The translations under genes and the position numbers were made by a program. A model generated the notes under the pieces. The model ran no database searches. It was not told the DNA's origin and was given only the letters and a program-made list of their open reading frames with translations. Source: Lepidodermella squamata (taxonomy: Eukaryota; Gastrotricha). From it: a stretch of 64,000 bases of DNA. Positions 21,789 through 31,745 of the stretch are shown here, piece by piece; the stretch's first letter is position 1; each line of letters opens with the position of its first letter. The stretch spans positions 1,240,001 to 1,304,000 of the forward strand of contig JBLDXI010000054.1 in assembly GCA_047495785.1 (NCBI GenBank), in the 5' to 3' direction.

Positions 21789-23693
21789 TGCCCCACCAGG
21801 ACTATGCTTCGACTGTGTATTTTCCATGCCTACTTACAGTAATTAGTCGACTCGAATAAGTTTTTTCATACTTTTTTGAAATTTAGGATACAGGGTCACC
21901 GACTACAACTATTAGTTCCAATTCCAGGATTATAGCAAGCTTTGCCCGAGAAGCCCTTGGACCTTGCATCCGTAGTAATTATTGCTGCATTGTTACGACC
22001 ATCGATGCCTAAGCTAGCCGACGTGGGCCAATCCCAGTTTGGACCAATTATCGATTTTTGCGGCTCATCGGACGGGAGAGTTTTAGCCTAGAATTGGAGA
22101 CCTTTTTGGCCATTTCACTTGTTCAACGCCTGGAACTTGGCGGCTCTCGGTTCAAAGTCAACCAATGGTCTGAAATCTTTCTCAGGGTGACTGCTATCGC
22201 CACCCCACACATTGCTTCCCGGCCAACAATCGATGTCGACGAGATCTTGGGCGATTGATTGGCCAGGGTCATCCTGCGACTACAACGCTTTGCCCCGAGA
22301 AATAATTGGGCCTGGCATCCGTAATTCCCGCTGCATTGTAACGACTATGCCTGAGCTATGACTCTTCCTGAGCTCGATGCCTGAGCTAGCCGATCGATCT
22401 GATCAAAAATGCGGCTGATCGGACTAAAAACTGGAGTTTTAAGCTGGAATTTGGACCCTTTCTTGATGACAATATCGGCCTTAGATAATAATGGCTAATT
22501 GCTAATAATCTTTGTGATTGATAGCAAGCCGGAGTAAAAATAAAAAAATAAATAAATTCATACCTTGTATCAGCATCGACCAAGGTTTTTCCAAGTCATT
22601 CAGTCTGGAGATGAAAATTTCGCGACTGCAGAGGCGATTTCTGTGTGGGCGCAAGCCGGCAAGTCCCATGGCGTCATTGCATTTGGGCGGTTCCATGGCA
22701 GAGCTCGTTATCAACGCAACGCCAATTAATCATGTCGACGAGGCAGCGGCCAAAGAAATTCGTAGGTAGACGGATGCGAGAATCGTTTCGAGCGAGAATC
22801 GCCCAGCTTCAACCTTGGATTGCCAATCTTCGAATCTGTGGCATCACGACAAGGTTTTCCGGCATCGGCGGCATTAGCGCAGCATACTTTGAAAAGCCGC
22901 GGCGCCACCAATAAATGGCAGGGAAATTTATATAATTTAAACAAAATACTATTCAAAAAATGAATGAATATGTTAGCGATTGATCAAACGCCACCTAGAC
23001 TCGTAGGATGATGGAAAATAAGCAACAGTCCCAGCAAGAGAAATTAACCTGAATAATGGCCGTGCAGTCAAATGGCCGATGACTGAGCTTGTTGCCATCA
23101 TCGCCATCATCGCATTACGTCAAAGTCCCATCATCGAGCCAGAAAATTAACAAAGTGATTAATCTATAAATTTATTGGCATGAAATGGCGCCGGTCGAAG
23201 ATCTAGGCGATCTAGGCGGTATACCAGTCAGCTTTCCGGCCACCGTCAATCAAAAAATTTCAAATAACCTAGGCTCATCATTGAATCATGTGAGCCTTGT
23301 TGAAAATTAATCGAGTATTCGAGTACCGGAAAAAAGAAAATGCCAGCCATGCTCGATAAACTCGATAAATAAAATAGCACAAAACCCTACAAATTTAGAA
23401 AACATGTCATCTTGTTTGCAAATAGGCAGCTAGTAAAAATTGCAGATTGAATAGGAGTTGAAAGGCTTTTAGGGTGGAATTCCAGATGAAGCAAAGCATG
23501 GTGACAATTTAGTTAGCCGTGAGCTCATGCAAAAAAGCGCTATAAGCTTGATTTCAGACTTAATAAATTCTATAGCCGTTACCTGATAATGTCGACCCTT
23601 TCTGACGAATCTGATATAAACACAAAGCTCATTTTCAATTTTCAATTATCTTTCTTCATTAATATTTTCAATATCTATACATCTCTTCGTTCA
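21789..23693. other. Non-coding stretch with internal duplication
   Basis: About 21935-22110 and 22275-22470 are imperfect copies of each other (shared blocks include GCTTTGCCC-GAGAA, GCATCCGTA and CTGAGCTAGCCGA/CTAAGCTAGCCGA). Short open frames here carry no recognisable domain. The remainder, to 23693, shows nothing I can name. Confidence 0.4.
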
Positions 23694-23987
23694 CTAGGTC
23701 ACTAGTTTCACTACGTCACAGGCGTCGAGCCGCCGCCCCCCGCGTGTTGTACGCGGGGCCATCTGTTTCAGGCAGATTGGGGTTTTTCGGAAACCGAACG
23801 ACGATCGGGGTTGAAAACGCCGTCGTGCTGCCGGAATCGTCCAAGAGGCCCAATTCAACTTCGTTGCGATTCGTCGCCTGGCTATCGCGATAGGATCGCC
23901 TGGATAGCGCGAAATGACATGGTAAACGCCAGAGGCAGCCGCCGTGAAGGCTACGCCGGCAACCACTCCGGCAAAAAATTGTTCCAT
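23694..23987 (-). CDS. Small single-helix protein of the right arm, copy 1 (97 aa)
   Basis: The minus-strand ATG is at 23987. An N-terminal hydrophobic helix (FFAGVVAGVAFTAAASGV) is followed by an Arg-rich tail (IARRRIATK, AARRRFQPR). Upstream is a 5'-UTR intron, 24010-24164 (donor GAG-GTAAAT, acceptor TTGAATAG), and further up a TATATAA-type box at about 24193. The same leader layout recurs before the ORF at 24347-24535. It is not similar to a family I know. Expression evidence would decide it. Confidence 0.45.
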   Translation of the reverse strand: MEQFFAGVVAGVAFTAAASGVYHVISRYPGDPIAIARRRIATKLNWASWTIPAARRRFQPRSSFGFRKTPICLKQMAPRTTRGGRRLDACDVVKLVT

Positions 23988-24346
23988 CAAAAATCAAAAA
24001 CAATAAAACCTATTCAATTGAGTAATGGGATTATTAGCCATGTTACTATTTTTAGCAAGGCTCGCGGGATGCTGCTTACTTTAGTAAACAGCCCAATCGA
24101 GGAAAAAAAAATAACTTTCTTTACCTGGCTGGAGGCCACTAGACTTTAAATACTGGAAATTTACCTCTTGGCCTCGGCGTTCGAAGGCGCTATTATATAA
24201 CGAATCGAGGCCGCAGCGCTAGCGCAGCTCCACATACAAATCCGGCAAAAATGTCTATTATACTATGAAATTATCCTCAGAATTAGTTCAATGTATCTCG
24301 AGCTTCCATCCCATTATCTACACCTATAGGTATGAGTTGAGCGAAA

Positions 24347-24535
24347 TTAAAATCGAAAGTGATTAGCTGGCACTAAGAAGAGAATGCTGCTAGCTGTAGA
24401 GGAGCAACGAAAATTAGCCATCGAAATTTTCAGAAATTGAGAAAATAAGCATTCGACTGGGCAAATAATTTGAAGTATCAAGCTTGATCCGAGATCAATC
24501 AACGCCGCAATAGCCGCGAGCCGCGACGATTCCAT
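24347..24535 (-). CDS. Small right-arm protein, diverged copy 2 (62 aa)
   Basis: The ORF begins MESSRLAAIAALIDLGSS and has a hydrophobic N-terminal half. Its leader (24536-24724) is an imperfect copy of the leader of the gene at 23694-23987, including the TTGAATAG acceptor and the CCAAGAG-GTAAAT donor. This is a duplicated gene that may be degenerate; its C-terminal part does not resemble copy 1. Confidence 0.3.
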   Translation of the reverse strand: MESSRLAAIAALIDLGSSLILQIICPVECLFSQFLKISMANFRCSSTASSILFLVPANHFRF

Positions 24536-24724
24536 CAAATAGCTATTAAATAATAAAACCTATTCAAACAAGAAATGAAAATATTAGCCATGTTGAAATG
24601 TTTAGCAAGATCCGCTTAAAGTCTAGGGAACAGCCCAGGCGAGTGGCGAGTGGATGACAATTACCTATTTCTTTACCTGCCCACAGGCTAAGCGATTCAA
24701 CCACTAGAAATTTACCTCTTGGCA

Positions 24725-25655
24725 ACGAAAGCCATGGAGTTTACTACGCGTCAAGTTTGATCAGCTTTAAACTAGCCGAATCAAATAGTAGAGTCTGCTA
24801 AATCTCCAGTTTTCCCAATAAATGTCAACCCCAAAAATTGATACGAAAAAACTCTGAAAATTAATCTGCGGGTAATATAGATAGATAGATGCCAATTGGC
24901 TTACCAGTAAACAAACAAGTACCACTCAATCGTCTCGAGTCCATGTAGAGCGCGCATCAAGATACGAATGATAAAAATAATACCAAATTGATCCAACACG
25001 TTCAAACCAGACATTTTTTCTGCTCCAAATTAACAAGAGCTAGCCGCGCCAATTTAAAGCCAAAGCATTTAAAAAAGCAGTAAAAGCGGGCTTTATAGCT
25101 TTATAGTAGATGGATAAGCAGTTGAATGACTTTAAACATCGCCAGATATTGTACGTATAATTAAATTAAATTAAATTAAATTAATGGCCAAATTCTAAAA
25201 TGGAATGGTAAAAGTACACAGTTATGAAAGCGTAAAAATTGAGGATTTGATGTGCTTTGCCATAGCGGCATGCTGATTTTTGTTATCAAGCTTGAAATTG
25301 TGTTAGTTTAGCCCTAGCTTTAGTCTAACTTTGGAATTCAACTATTACGCCAAAAAGTATAGTTGAATGGTGATAGAATGAATGCATAAGTAAAGCATGT
25401 TAGCAATTTTAAAACGCTGCATTTTCATTGAAACTGATGGAAAAAAGATGAAAAAGCGTTGCATTCTAACCCTGAAACCACCTGTAGACGGCAGATTCAT
25501 GACGTTGATGGTGCATGTTGAAGTGATTTTGCGTGTTGTTGCATGCTGCGAGTGGATGTTCGGATGCCTGAAGTAAAACAAAAAAAACAAGTAAATCACG
25601 CCGCACTTTTTTTAATCTCTTTTTTTATCTCGTCGCGATCGCTTTGTCAGCGCAT
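24725..25655. other. AT-rich stretch, right arm
   Basis: No gene seen. A five-base AATTA-type microsatellite lies at about 25158-25184. The rest is unremarkable non-coding sequence. Confidence 0.4.
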
Positions 25656-25825
25656 TCATTTCGGCGCTGACTTGCCGCCTGTTTTCGCCCTCGTGCTGGC
25701 AGCGGGTGGCGGGATCGGTTTGATGGCGGCTTGAGGATTGGGGGGAACTTGTTGTTCGCCGCCACTCGCACCACCTCCGGCTCCTCCGTTCCTTCGCTCC
25801 GGCTCCTGCTCCTCTTCGCCTTCCT

Positions 25826-25859
<34 letters not shown>

Positions 25860-26162
25860 ATCGTTGTTGTTATTGTCACCGCCGGCTTGCTGGGCGCCGA
25901 TTGTGGTCGTATCAGCGGTCGCATTGGTGAGCAGCGGTATAGCCGATTCATTCAGCTGGCCTAATCGCGTTGCAGTTAGGTCAGCAACCGCTCCGGCGCT
26001 AGCTCGAACGCCATCGGTAACGATCTGGAGTAGATCAGCGCGAAGGGCGGCCGCGCGAGCTTTTCGAGCAAAGCACCACCTCGCCAGCCTGATGACCTGG
26101 CCGGCAAAGGTGACGATCGCAAAAAACAGAGCGGCGTAAACGGCTGCCCTTTGGGCATCCAT
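25656..26162 (-). CDS. Single-helix protein with poly-Asp tract, 168 aa
   Basis: The minus-strand ATG at 26162 follows a plausible acceptor (GATTTATAG). The N-terminus MDAQRAAVYAALFFAIVTFAG looks like a signal anchor, followed by a basic helix (RLARWCFARKARAAALRADLL). There is a Thr/Asn-rich middle, then an Asn4-Asp12-Glu acidic run at about residues 98-116, and a Gly/Pro-rich tail. The layout (short N-terminal helix, then basic) resembles the smaller minus-strand ORFs at 23.7 and 24.3 kb. No known domain. The Asp run lies on a GAC/GAT microsatellite, so its length may vary. Reading frames on the opposite strand are shadows of this repeat. Confidence 0.55.
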
Positions 26163-26447
26163 TCCGATAGCGTCTCCTATAAATCAGCGATGATAGAATG
26201 TAAACAAAACAAAGGTGATCAATGAATATACTAAGAAAAGCTTCCAACTGCGCCTCGTCTCGGCCACAGTTGGTCGGGCAGCACGGGGCGGGCTGGGAAG
26301 CAGGCGCAGGAAGAGGCGGAGCAGGACCAACAGGCGGGGCGGCGGGACAAAAATTGCACGGCCCGCGAGCCCCTCTACACGCAGCCTCGGACGCGGCTGA
26401 AAAAAAGTTAGCAATCAAAAAACAGCAAACAAACAAATAAAAGTAAA

Positions 26448-26630
26448 TTACTTGTTCTTTCGACGCACGACTGCCTTGAATTGACGGCAACCGGCGCTGC
26501 GCCGCAGCAGCCAATAACAATAAGCACACAAAAATGTAAAGCCATTCTCATTTCTAAATAACGACACCAATAACAAATAACAAATAAGCAATAACAAGCT
26601 GGTAATAATCGCTAAATTAAAACAATCCAT
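26448..26630 (-). CDS. Possible small hydrophobic protein (about 60 aa)
   Basis: The minus-strand ATG gives MDCFNLAIITSLLLLICYLLL, a strong hydrophobic start, then a Cys-containing middle and a basic end. A donor-like AA-GTAATT and acceptor TTTTTTTCAG at about 26403 could join a further exon, but the phase I derive gives only a few more residues. A related intron-like sequence occurs near 26860-26900. This is a weak call. Confidence 0.3.
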   Translation of the reverse strand: MDCFNLAIITSLLLLICYLLLVSLFRNENGFTFLCAYCYWLLRRSAGCRQFKAVVRRKNK

Positions 26631-28143
26631 AATGCAATCCTTTGAGCAGGAGCAGGTTTAATCAATTCAACAGCGTCGTCAATGAATCAGAGGTCACAGA
26701 ATTTTGAAAAATTAAACTTGATCAATCAATAAGCACCAACGAGTCGATCCTCGCAGAACTTGGTCCACGGCTGCACACGGGGCCTGGCAGAGTTTGTAGG
26801 CTTGTGGCTCGGGTAGGACAACGGTAATTGCAGTGACCCTGAAGCATCGCAATCATCAAAAAGAAACAAACAAACAAACAAACAAGAGCAAATTGCTTGT
26901 TCGATGATTACATAATGCAGGGCTGCTAGCCGTCGACAGGGGCTAGCACTGCACTGCATTAACAACCATCAACTTTGACAGTAAAACATCTAGGCATAGC
27001 ATAGCATGACATGGTAGCAGGCAAGAGGTGTAAGCTAGAATGCGTTATAATTAATGCTAGGTAGCTAGAAAGTGTACAAGTTCAAGTCTTGTCTTTACAA
27101 CTTGATAGTGTGATCGTTCAGCCTGATCAAATATGCTAATAATCATTGCAGCAGCAGCAGTGTTGTGCAACAAGTGTAGACAAAATGCGCCAAGATGGCG
27201 TATAATCGTATCCATAAATAAACCTGGACGTCCCTACTGCATGCATTCATGAATCAAGTACTTGAATTACAATGATTTGATAGCCTTGACCTACATAGCG
27301 ATTACTTTACTCAATCTAGCAGTGTGTATGTTTGTCACTCCACAGGTACTACAAGTACTACAGATACTACAGGTACTTGATCTGCAGCAATCTGGCAGGC
27401 GGAAAACAATCGCGTGCTTGTCTAGACAGTGGGACACTATCAATAACAAGTATAATGAAAAGCTGAGCTCTACTGACACAGCCAAATGATCGCGTGCCCC
27501 ACACGGACAAAAAAACCCCATAAAACTAGCACACAAACACCCACAACCTAACCGCCATTCAAGTAACAGTTTACCAACTTTGTCTCATAAAAGTTGGCTA
27601 GCAATAAAAAAATTACTATAGCAGACAGTGATGAGTTGTTTGCTTCATCATGTTTATTGTGAACGAGGCCGCCCTACTATACTAGACATTGACCGCTCTA
27701 GCTGTGACCCAGACTTTATTAGCCCCCAAGCATTGCGGCACAACTGAGACGACAATCAACTTTATTGATGTCATTAAGAAGAACGATGACGGCTATCCCG
27801 GCTATCATAATGCGCATCATATGACCTAAAAGACAACAAAAAGTACTACAAAAATCCACGCGATCAACAAAAGGATGGGACGCGGAACGTCTGGTGTCCG
27901 GGGTGTTGGGCGCACGCGTTTTTTTCCGGGATCAACTCGTGCTGTCTGCAAAACCTGCCACGCGACAAAGACCAACGGTTTTTTTTCAAAAGCGTAGCGT
28001 GCTAATGTCAAGGACAAATGCAAACCAAAAAAAGTCATTGAATAATATTCTCCATTTTATTTTAACAATTTATACATGAGTTTAATTATTAAATGAGCGC
28101 TATTTTCACCGCTGTCGACCAAAAACCTGAAAAATGATTTACC
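26631..28143. other. Right terminal region of giant element
   Basis: No supported gene. It holds short repeats (AAAC run at about 26867-26883; TACTACA-G repeats at 27345-27378) and the subterminal region of the transposon. Confidence 0.4.
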
Positions 28144-28165
28144 ACGTTACTCCGGTGTGCCGTCG
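28144..28165 (-). repeat. Right terminal inverted repeat, 22 bp
   Basis: Its reverse complement is identical to 10248-10269. It is followed at once by the ATGT duplication (28166-28169) and receptor coding sequence. Confidence 0.92.
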
Positions 28166-28169
28166 ATGT
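28166..28169. repeat. Right target-site duplication (ATGT)
   Basis: Direct copy of 10244-10247, forming part of the receptor exon (ACAT in the minus-strand reading, after the codons for KKAAL). Confidence 0.9.
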
Positions 28170-30102
28170 AGCGCAGCCTTTTTCAGAGCCAGAGATGCCA
28201 ATTCCAACTTTCCGGACATGCCAAAAATAATACATGTAATCCCGAGAAATAGCATTGCCAGAGCCAAAGTCGCTAGAGGTTGGAAGTTTGAGTCGAAATG
28301 CATGGGTTGGAGCAGCACAGAAGTCAGAAGTATCACATTTCCAATCAGGATGAATCGCCCAAGCCCTGGGACGGAAGCTGCGATTCGTTCGTTTGTCTTG
28401 CGACATTTTTCACGCCATATGAAAGTGAAGATGCAAATCGCAAGCAATAAGACTGCTACAGCAGTGATCGCTATGTAGGCGGGAAGTTCGAGAAGCGGGG
28501 AAACTGTTGTCAATAAGTGCACAGTATCTGTGGGAGGCTTTCCGTTAGATGTTCTCCAGACTATTGGCGAGAGACTACAATTTAGCGTTCGGGTCTTTGA
28601 ATAGTAAATGCATATTGGAGATGGTTGGACTTTTTTTGTAATCGGATTCCTTCTCAGTTGAGTCAAGCCCTGTATCGGGCTTCCGCCTGTGTTCAGCGTT
28701 GTATTACTTTCGAAAGCTGCGTCCCCTACTTTCAGCTTGAGGCGAACCGAGAAGAGGGCTTCTTTTATTGTGTCGACGATCAAGCTGCCATTTTGCTTGA
28801 AAAATTCGCCGGCGGTCGCCCATTGCGACAGAGTTAGATTATCTGTAAAAGCAAAACGTCATTATTCGAATCAAACAATCAATTGAATTCAAGGGTTAAT
28901 AGTTTTTAAACTTACTAGATCGTAAAAGCGTCTCGGCTCTGTCCAATACAAACGCAGCAATCATCGTGTTGTCATAACAGTTATGCCTCCTCGTGGCAAA
29001 GAACGGTGAAATTTCTGGTCTTTCTATTCTCGCCATCAGCCAGTTTGCTAAATCCGAGCCTGTATTGCCTAGCGAATCTTTTTCATTGTCCAGTCGCAGA
29101 TCAGTCTGACTGGCACACCCAAAAGCGAATAAACTTTCAAGCACTTCCTCCAGCATACCCTCCGTACACCAATCAAAGCGGGAAGGGTCATTAGGTACAA
29201 AAACGGAAGTTAGAAGGGTAAAAATGACCACGTTTGGCCCAAACAGCTTATAACGATGTAGATAGCAAGCCGCTCGAGCCGGGCTTAGTGCGTTTAGGAT
29301 GATAATCCTAGGATTCACCTTTTTCAAATCTGAAACTGCTTGATCGATGTATTGTGGCTCAGCTAATGTGCCAAGTAGGTAAGGAATCTTAAACACCCCC
29401 AATACCTTCGAGCCGTTTCTCTTTTCGAAATCAGCGATGAACTGTGATTCGATCTGTCCAAAGTAATCGCTACCCTCAGATAAAATTGCGACCTTACGCC
29501 AGTTCATTGAATTGAGGAACTCGTGTAGGCTGTTGTAACAGACGATAAGTTGCGGCTGTGTTACGAAAAAGTTGGAATAGCGCGATCTCATGGTTTGAGG
29601 CTCGCTTTGGACTGCTGTCAGTACGATTCCGACATAGTTGAAATAACGAACGATTTGTCCGGTGTGATAGTTTGCGGTGCTTGAGGGACCCACTGTCAAA
29701 GGCAGTCGATCCGGGACGGAGTCGTTTAATTGAAGCTGGGACACAATTCTTCCAACCCCTAGAGGTCTAGAAAACTGGGGCCAAAAATGACAATATGTAA
29801 TTTATAAAGGTTACATCGCCGCCTACCAAGTCATCGACAAAGTCAACGGCTAATTCATAACCAGAGAGCATGTTCATCTTTTTTACGCTATCGAGAACGA
29901 GTCTGATCCCTTCGGTACAGATGGGCCCGAGCGGCTGAACTGTCCCACCATAGTTAAACGACGCCATAATACTGATCACTTTCCGACTAGTATCATTCGG
30001 GTTGTATGTTGATGAAAAAATTCTAGGCTCCAAAGAAGCTGTCATTGGAATTTTGGCCATTGCAAACCCAGAAGGTAGCAAGAAAATTATTATTGCAAGC
30101 AT
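28166..30102 (-). pseudogene. 5' half of the split GABA-B-like receptor gene
   Basis: Minus-strand exons 29827-30102 (start 30102, MLAIIIFLLPSGFAMA signal peptide), 28916-29774, and exon 3 from 28842 to the insertion at 28166. It encodes the whole Venus-flytrap domain (CTEGIRLVLDSVKK; MNWRKVAILSEGSDYFGQ; RFDWCTEGML), the linker VWRTSNGKPPTDT and TM1-TM3 (CIIFGMSGKLELASL). After KKAAL the frame enters the transposon and stops within nine codons. A transcript ending there would make a receptor fragment with three helices. Its continuation is at 9544-10247. It belongs to the subfamily with an F-S-R-P exon 2 start and phase 0/1/0 introns. Confidence 0.93.
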
Positions 30103-31745
30103 CTGAAAATGCAGTTAGTATGCTTTGCATTCAACCTCGCACTTGCTTAAATGAATTTAGCAGTGGACATTTCTGCGGCAATCCACGCAATCGTCATGTG
30201 TCGTGTTTCCGCAACAACAACTGGCGGCACAATGAAAAGCGTGCATTAGGATACGGATACTTCGAAAATCTTATCTCGTATGCTTGCCCGCCAATGACGA
30301 ACTTGCTCACGGGGCGGAAACAAAGTTTACCCACTCCGTCTGCTTGACAAATGTGGGCTTAAATGCAGCTGCCTATACATTTGTGCAGGAAGCGCAATGT
30401 TGGCAACATGCCTACTTCAGATTACGCTCGCAAGTGGAAAGATCCAACAGCTGCTCTGTGAAAAATCGTAAGCTCTATACGAATAATAAGGGTAACTGTC
30501 GGTTCGGAAATCAGAAACACCCAACATCCACTACTGCTCCTTTAGTATTCGAGAGCCAGATGTGGAAAGGGATCATCGTGGACCGGACTGAGACAGCGTA
30601 CTAAGCACTCTTAGCCATATCACGGGTAAAGTGTAAAGAATAATCACGCCTTACGTATGGTAGACGCAGGGTAGACGGCTAGAAACGGCAATAGCCGTGG
30701 TTACTCGTTATACGTCACGTGTCTCTTTTGTGAAGCGTTGATGACGGAATATCTCGATATTTGCCGTTTCTATCCGCTGTCCGTCACGCCTTGAGTCATT
30801 TTTCCGTGATAAATCCCGTAGACATGCCGTTACGAATTTTTTGGGCGACGGGGCCTAAGGGACATTGTGATGGCTGGAAACGGCTAGTAACAGCAGTTGA
30901 CGGCTAGTTGGTCGTCGACTTTAAAAAAAATCCACAGCTAATCACTGCAAAATCACAGCTAAACCCGTTACAAGCCGTTACATGCCGTTAAAGGAGAGGT
31001 GTCGCAAGCCGTGATTTGGCTCAGTGTGAGTCAAAGAAATTCCGCGCCTGAAAGCAATTCTTGCCAAGACTATTTTGAACGCGTTTACTTGAAATATCGA
31101 ATGGGAAGGAAAGCTGTCTATTATCCTTATCCTAACCTGCTCTGCTGTCCTTCACAGGGCTCTCTGTCTGCAATATTCAGCAGTGCGTTGAGGCGTGATG
31201 TTCTGGGGTGTACAGGTGTTCCGGGGTTCAGCCGTACTTTTATGTGATTCTTTGCTAACAGTTGTGATTTACCAGCAGTTTCGTGTTGAACCCTTGAGAA
31301 GGCTGATTATGTAACTTAGAAAACTTCAATTTGTTCTTTCTCTCGCCCTCTTATTTTTGGTTTGCTCGAAGGAAAATAATGAGCTTGCCAGTTTTTTTAT
31401 TTTCGTTCACAACGTTTGCACTATTGCGCCTGCGTTATCTGAGAATCTCGATATAATGACTGCGCAATCCCAGGCTAATTTAAAGTAGAATTTGATACGT
31501 GAGGATAGTTGTTTTCATCGCATCAGCGTAATAAAATTCGTTGGAAAAGACATTTCATTAATGAAGCTGAAACGATGACCGAGAAATAATCATTAGTACT
31601 CAATTGTCTATTATATACGCTCTTCATTTTTGGATCCCGCAAACTGAAAACCTTAATCGTAAATTATGATATGTTTTAATTTTTAGCTCGGGTAAAAACG
31701 CTTTTGCATTCTTTATGATAAAATTGAGAAGTAATTCAAGATTCC
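30103..31745. other. Intergenic region with CGGCTA/GCCGTT-rich segment
   Basis: No gene supported. Positions 30660-31010 repeat GCCGTTA / ACGGCTAG motifs, including an inverted pair (GGCTAGAAACGGCAA near 30676; TTGCCGTTTCTATCCGC near 30759), possibly a degenerate foldback element. The right end holds the promoter of the gene at 31746. Confidence 0.4.

Larger units (their letters stand above)
10248..28165. mobile_element. Giant (17.9 kb) DNA transposon with TIRs, transposase-like gene and cargo
   Basis: The element is bounded by 22-bp perfect inverted repeats (both ends read CGACGGCACACCGGAG inward) and flanked by a 4-bp direct duplication, ATGT. It interrupts one receptor exon, and removing it with one duplication restores the frame and the paralogue exon length, which fixes both ends to the base. 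Plus-strand genes inside: 770-aa membrane protein, 14-exon DUF7869-type transposase-like gene, 114-aa membrane protein, NEMP-family gene, 96-aa protein. Minus-strand small membrane-protein candidates fill the right arm. No receptor fragments occur inside. I saw no protein-primed DNA polymerase, retroviral-type integrase, packaging ATPase or capsid gene, so it is not a recognisable Polinton/Maverick. Four-bp duplications are known for some superfamilies such as Sola, but I cannot assign one. Perfect ends and mostly intact genes suggest recent insertion. Confidence 0.93.

Noticed and set aside
25738-26139. Plus-strand Ser-rich and Val/Ile-rich frames opposite the poly-Asp gene
   Set aside because: They are reverse readings of the GAC/GAT repeat and GC-rich sequence. 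The minus-strand frame has the helix and plausible start.
26035-26529. Cys/Pro-rich minus-strand frame (contains PCNFCPAAPP)
   Set aside because: Its only starts are in an intron-like region, and the phase from the upstream hydrophobic ORF does not lead into it. It may be part of an exon, but I could not build a consistent model.
27345-27378. Short TACTACA repeats as a possible CRISPR-like or regulatory array
   Set aside because: It is a simple microsatellite-like run with no spacers, in a eukaryotic genome.
10248-28165. Reading the 18-kb insert as a Polinton/Maverick or virus-derived element
   Set aside because: The size fits, but I found no protein-primed polymerase, retroviral-type integrase, packaging ATPase, protease or capsid-like protein. 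Target duplications in Polintons are usually 6 bp and their termini start with AG.
10248-28165. Assigning the element to the Sola or another named superfamily
   Set aside because: A 4-bp duplication alone is not enough, and I cannot compare the transposase with reference sets.
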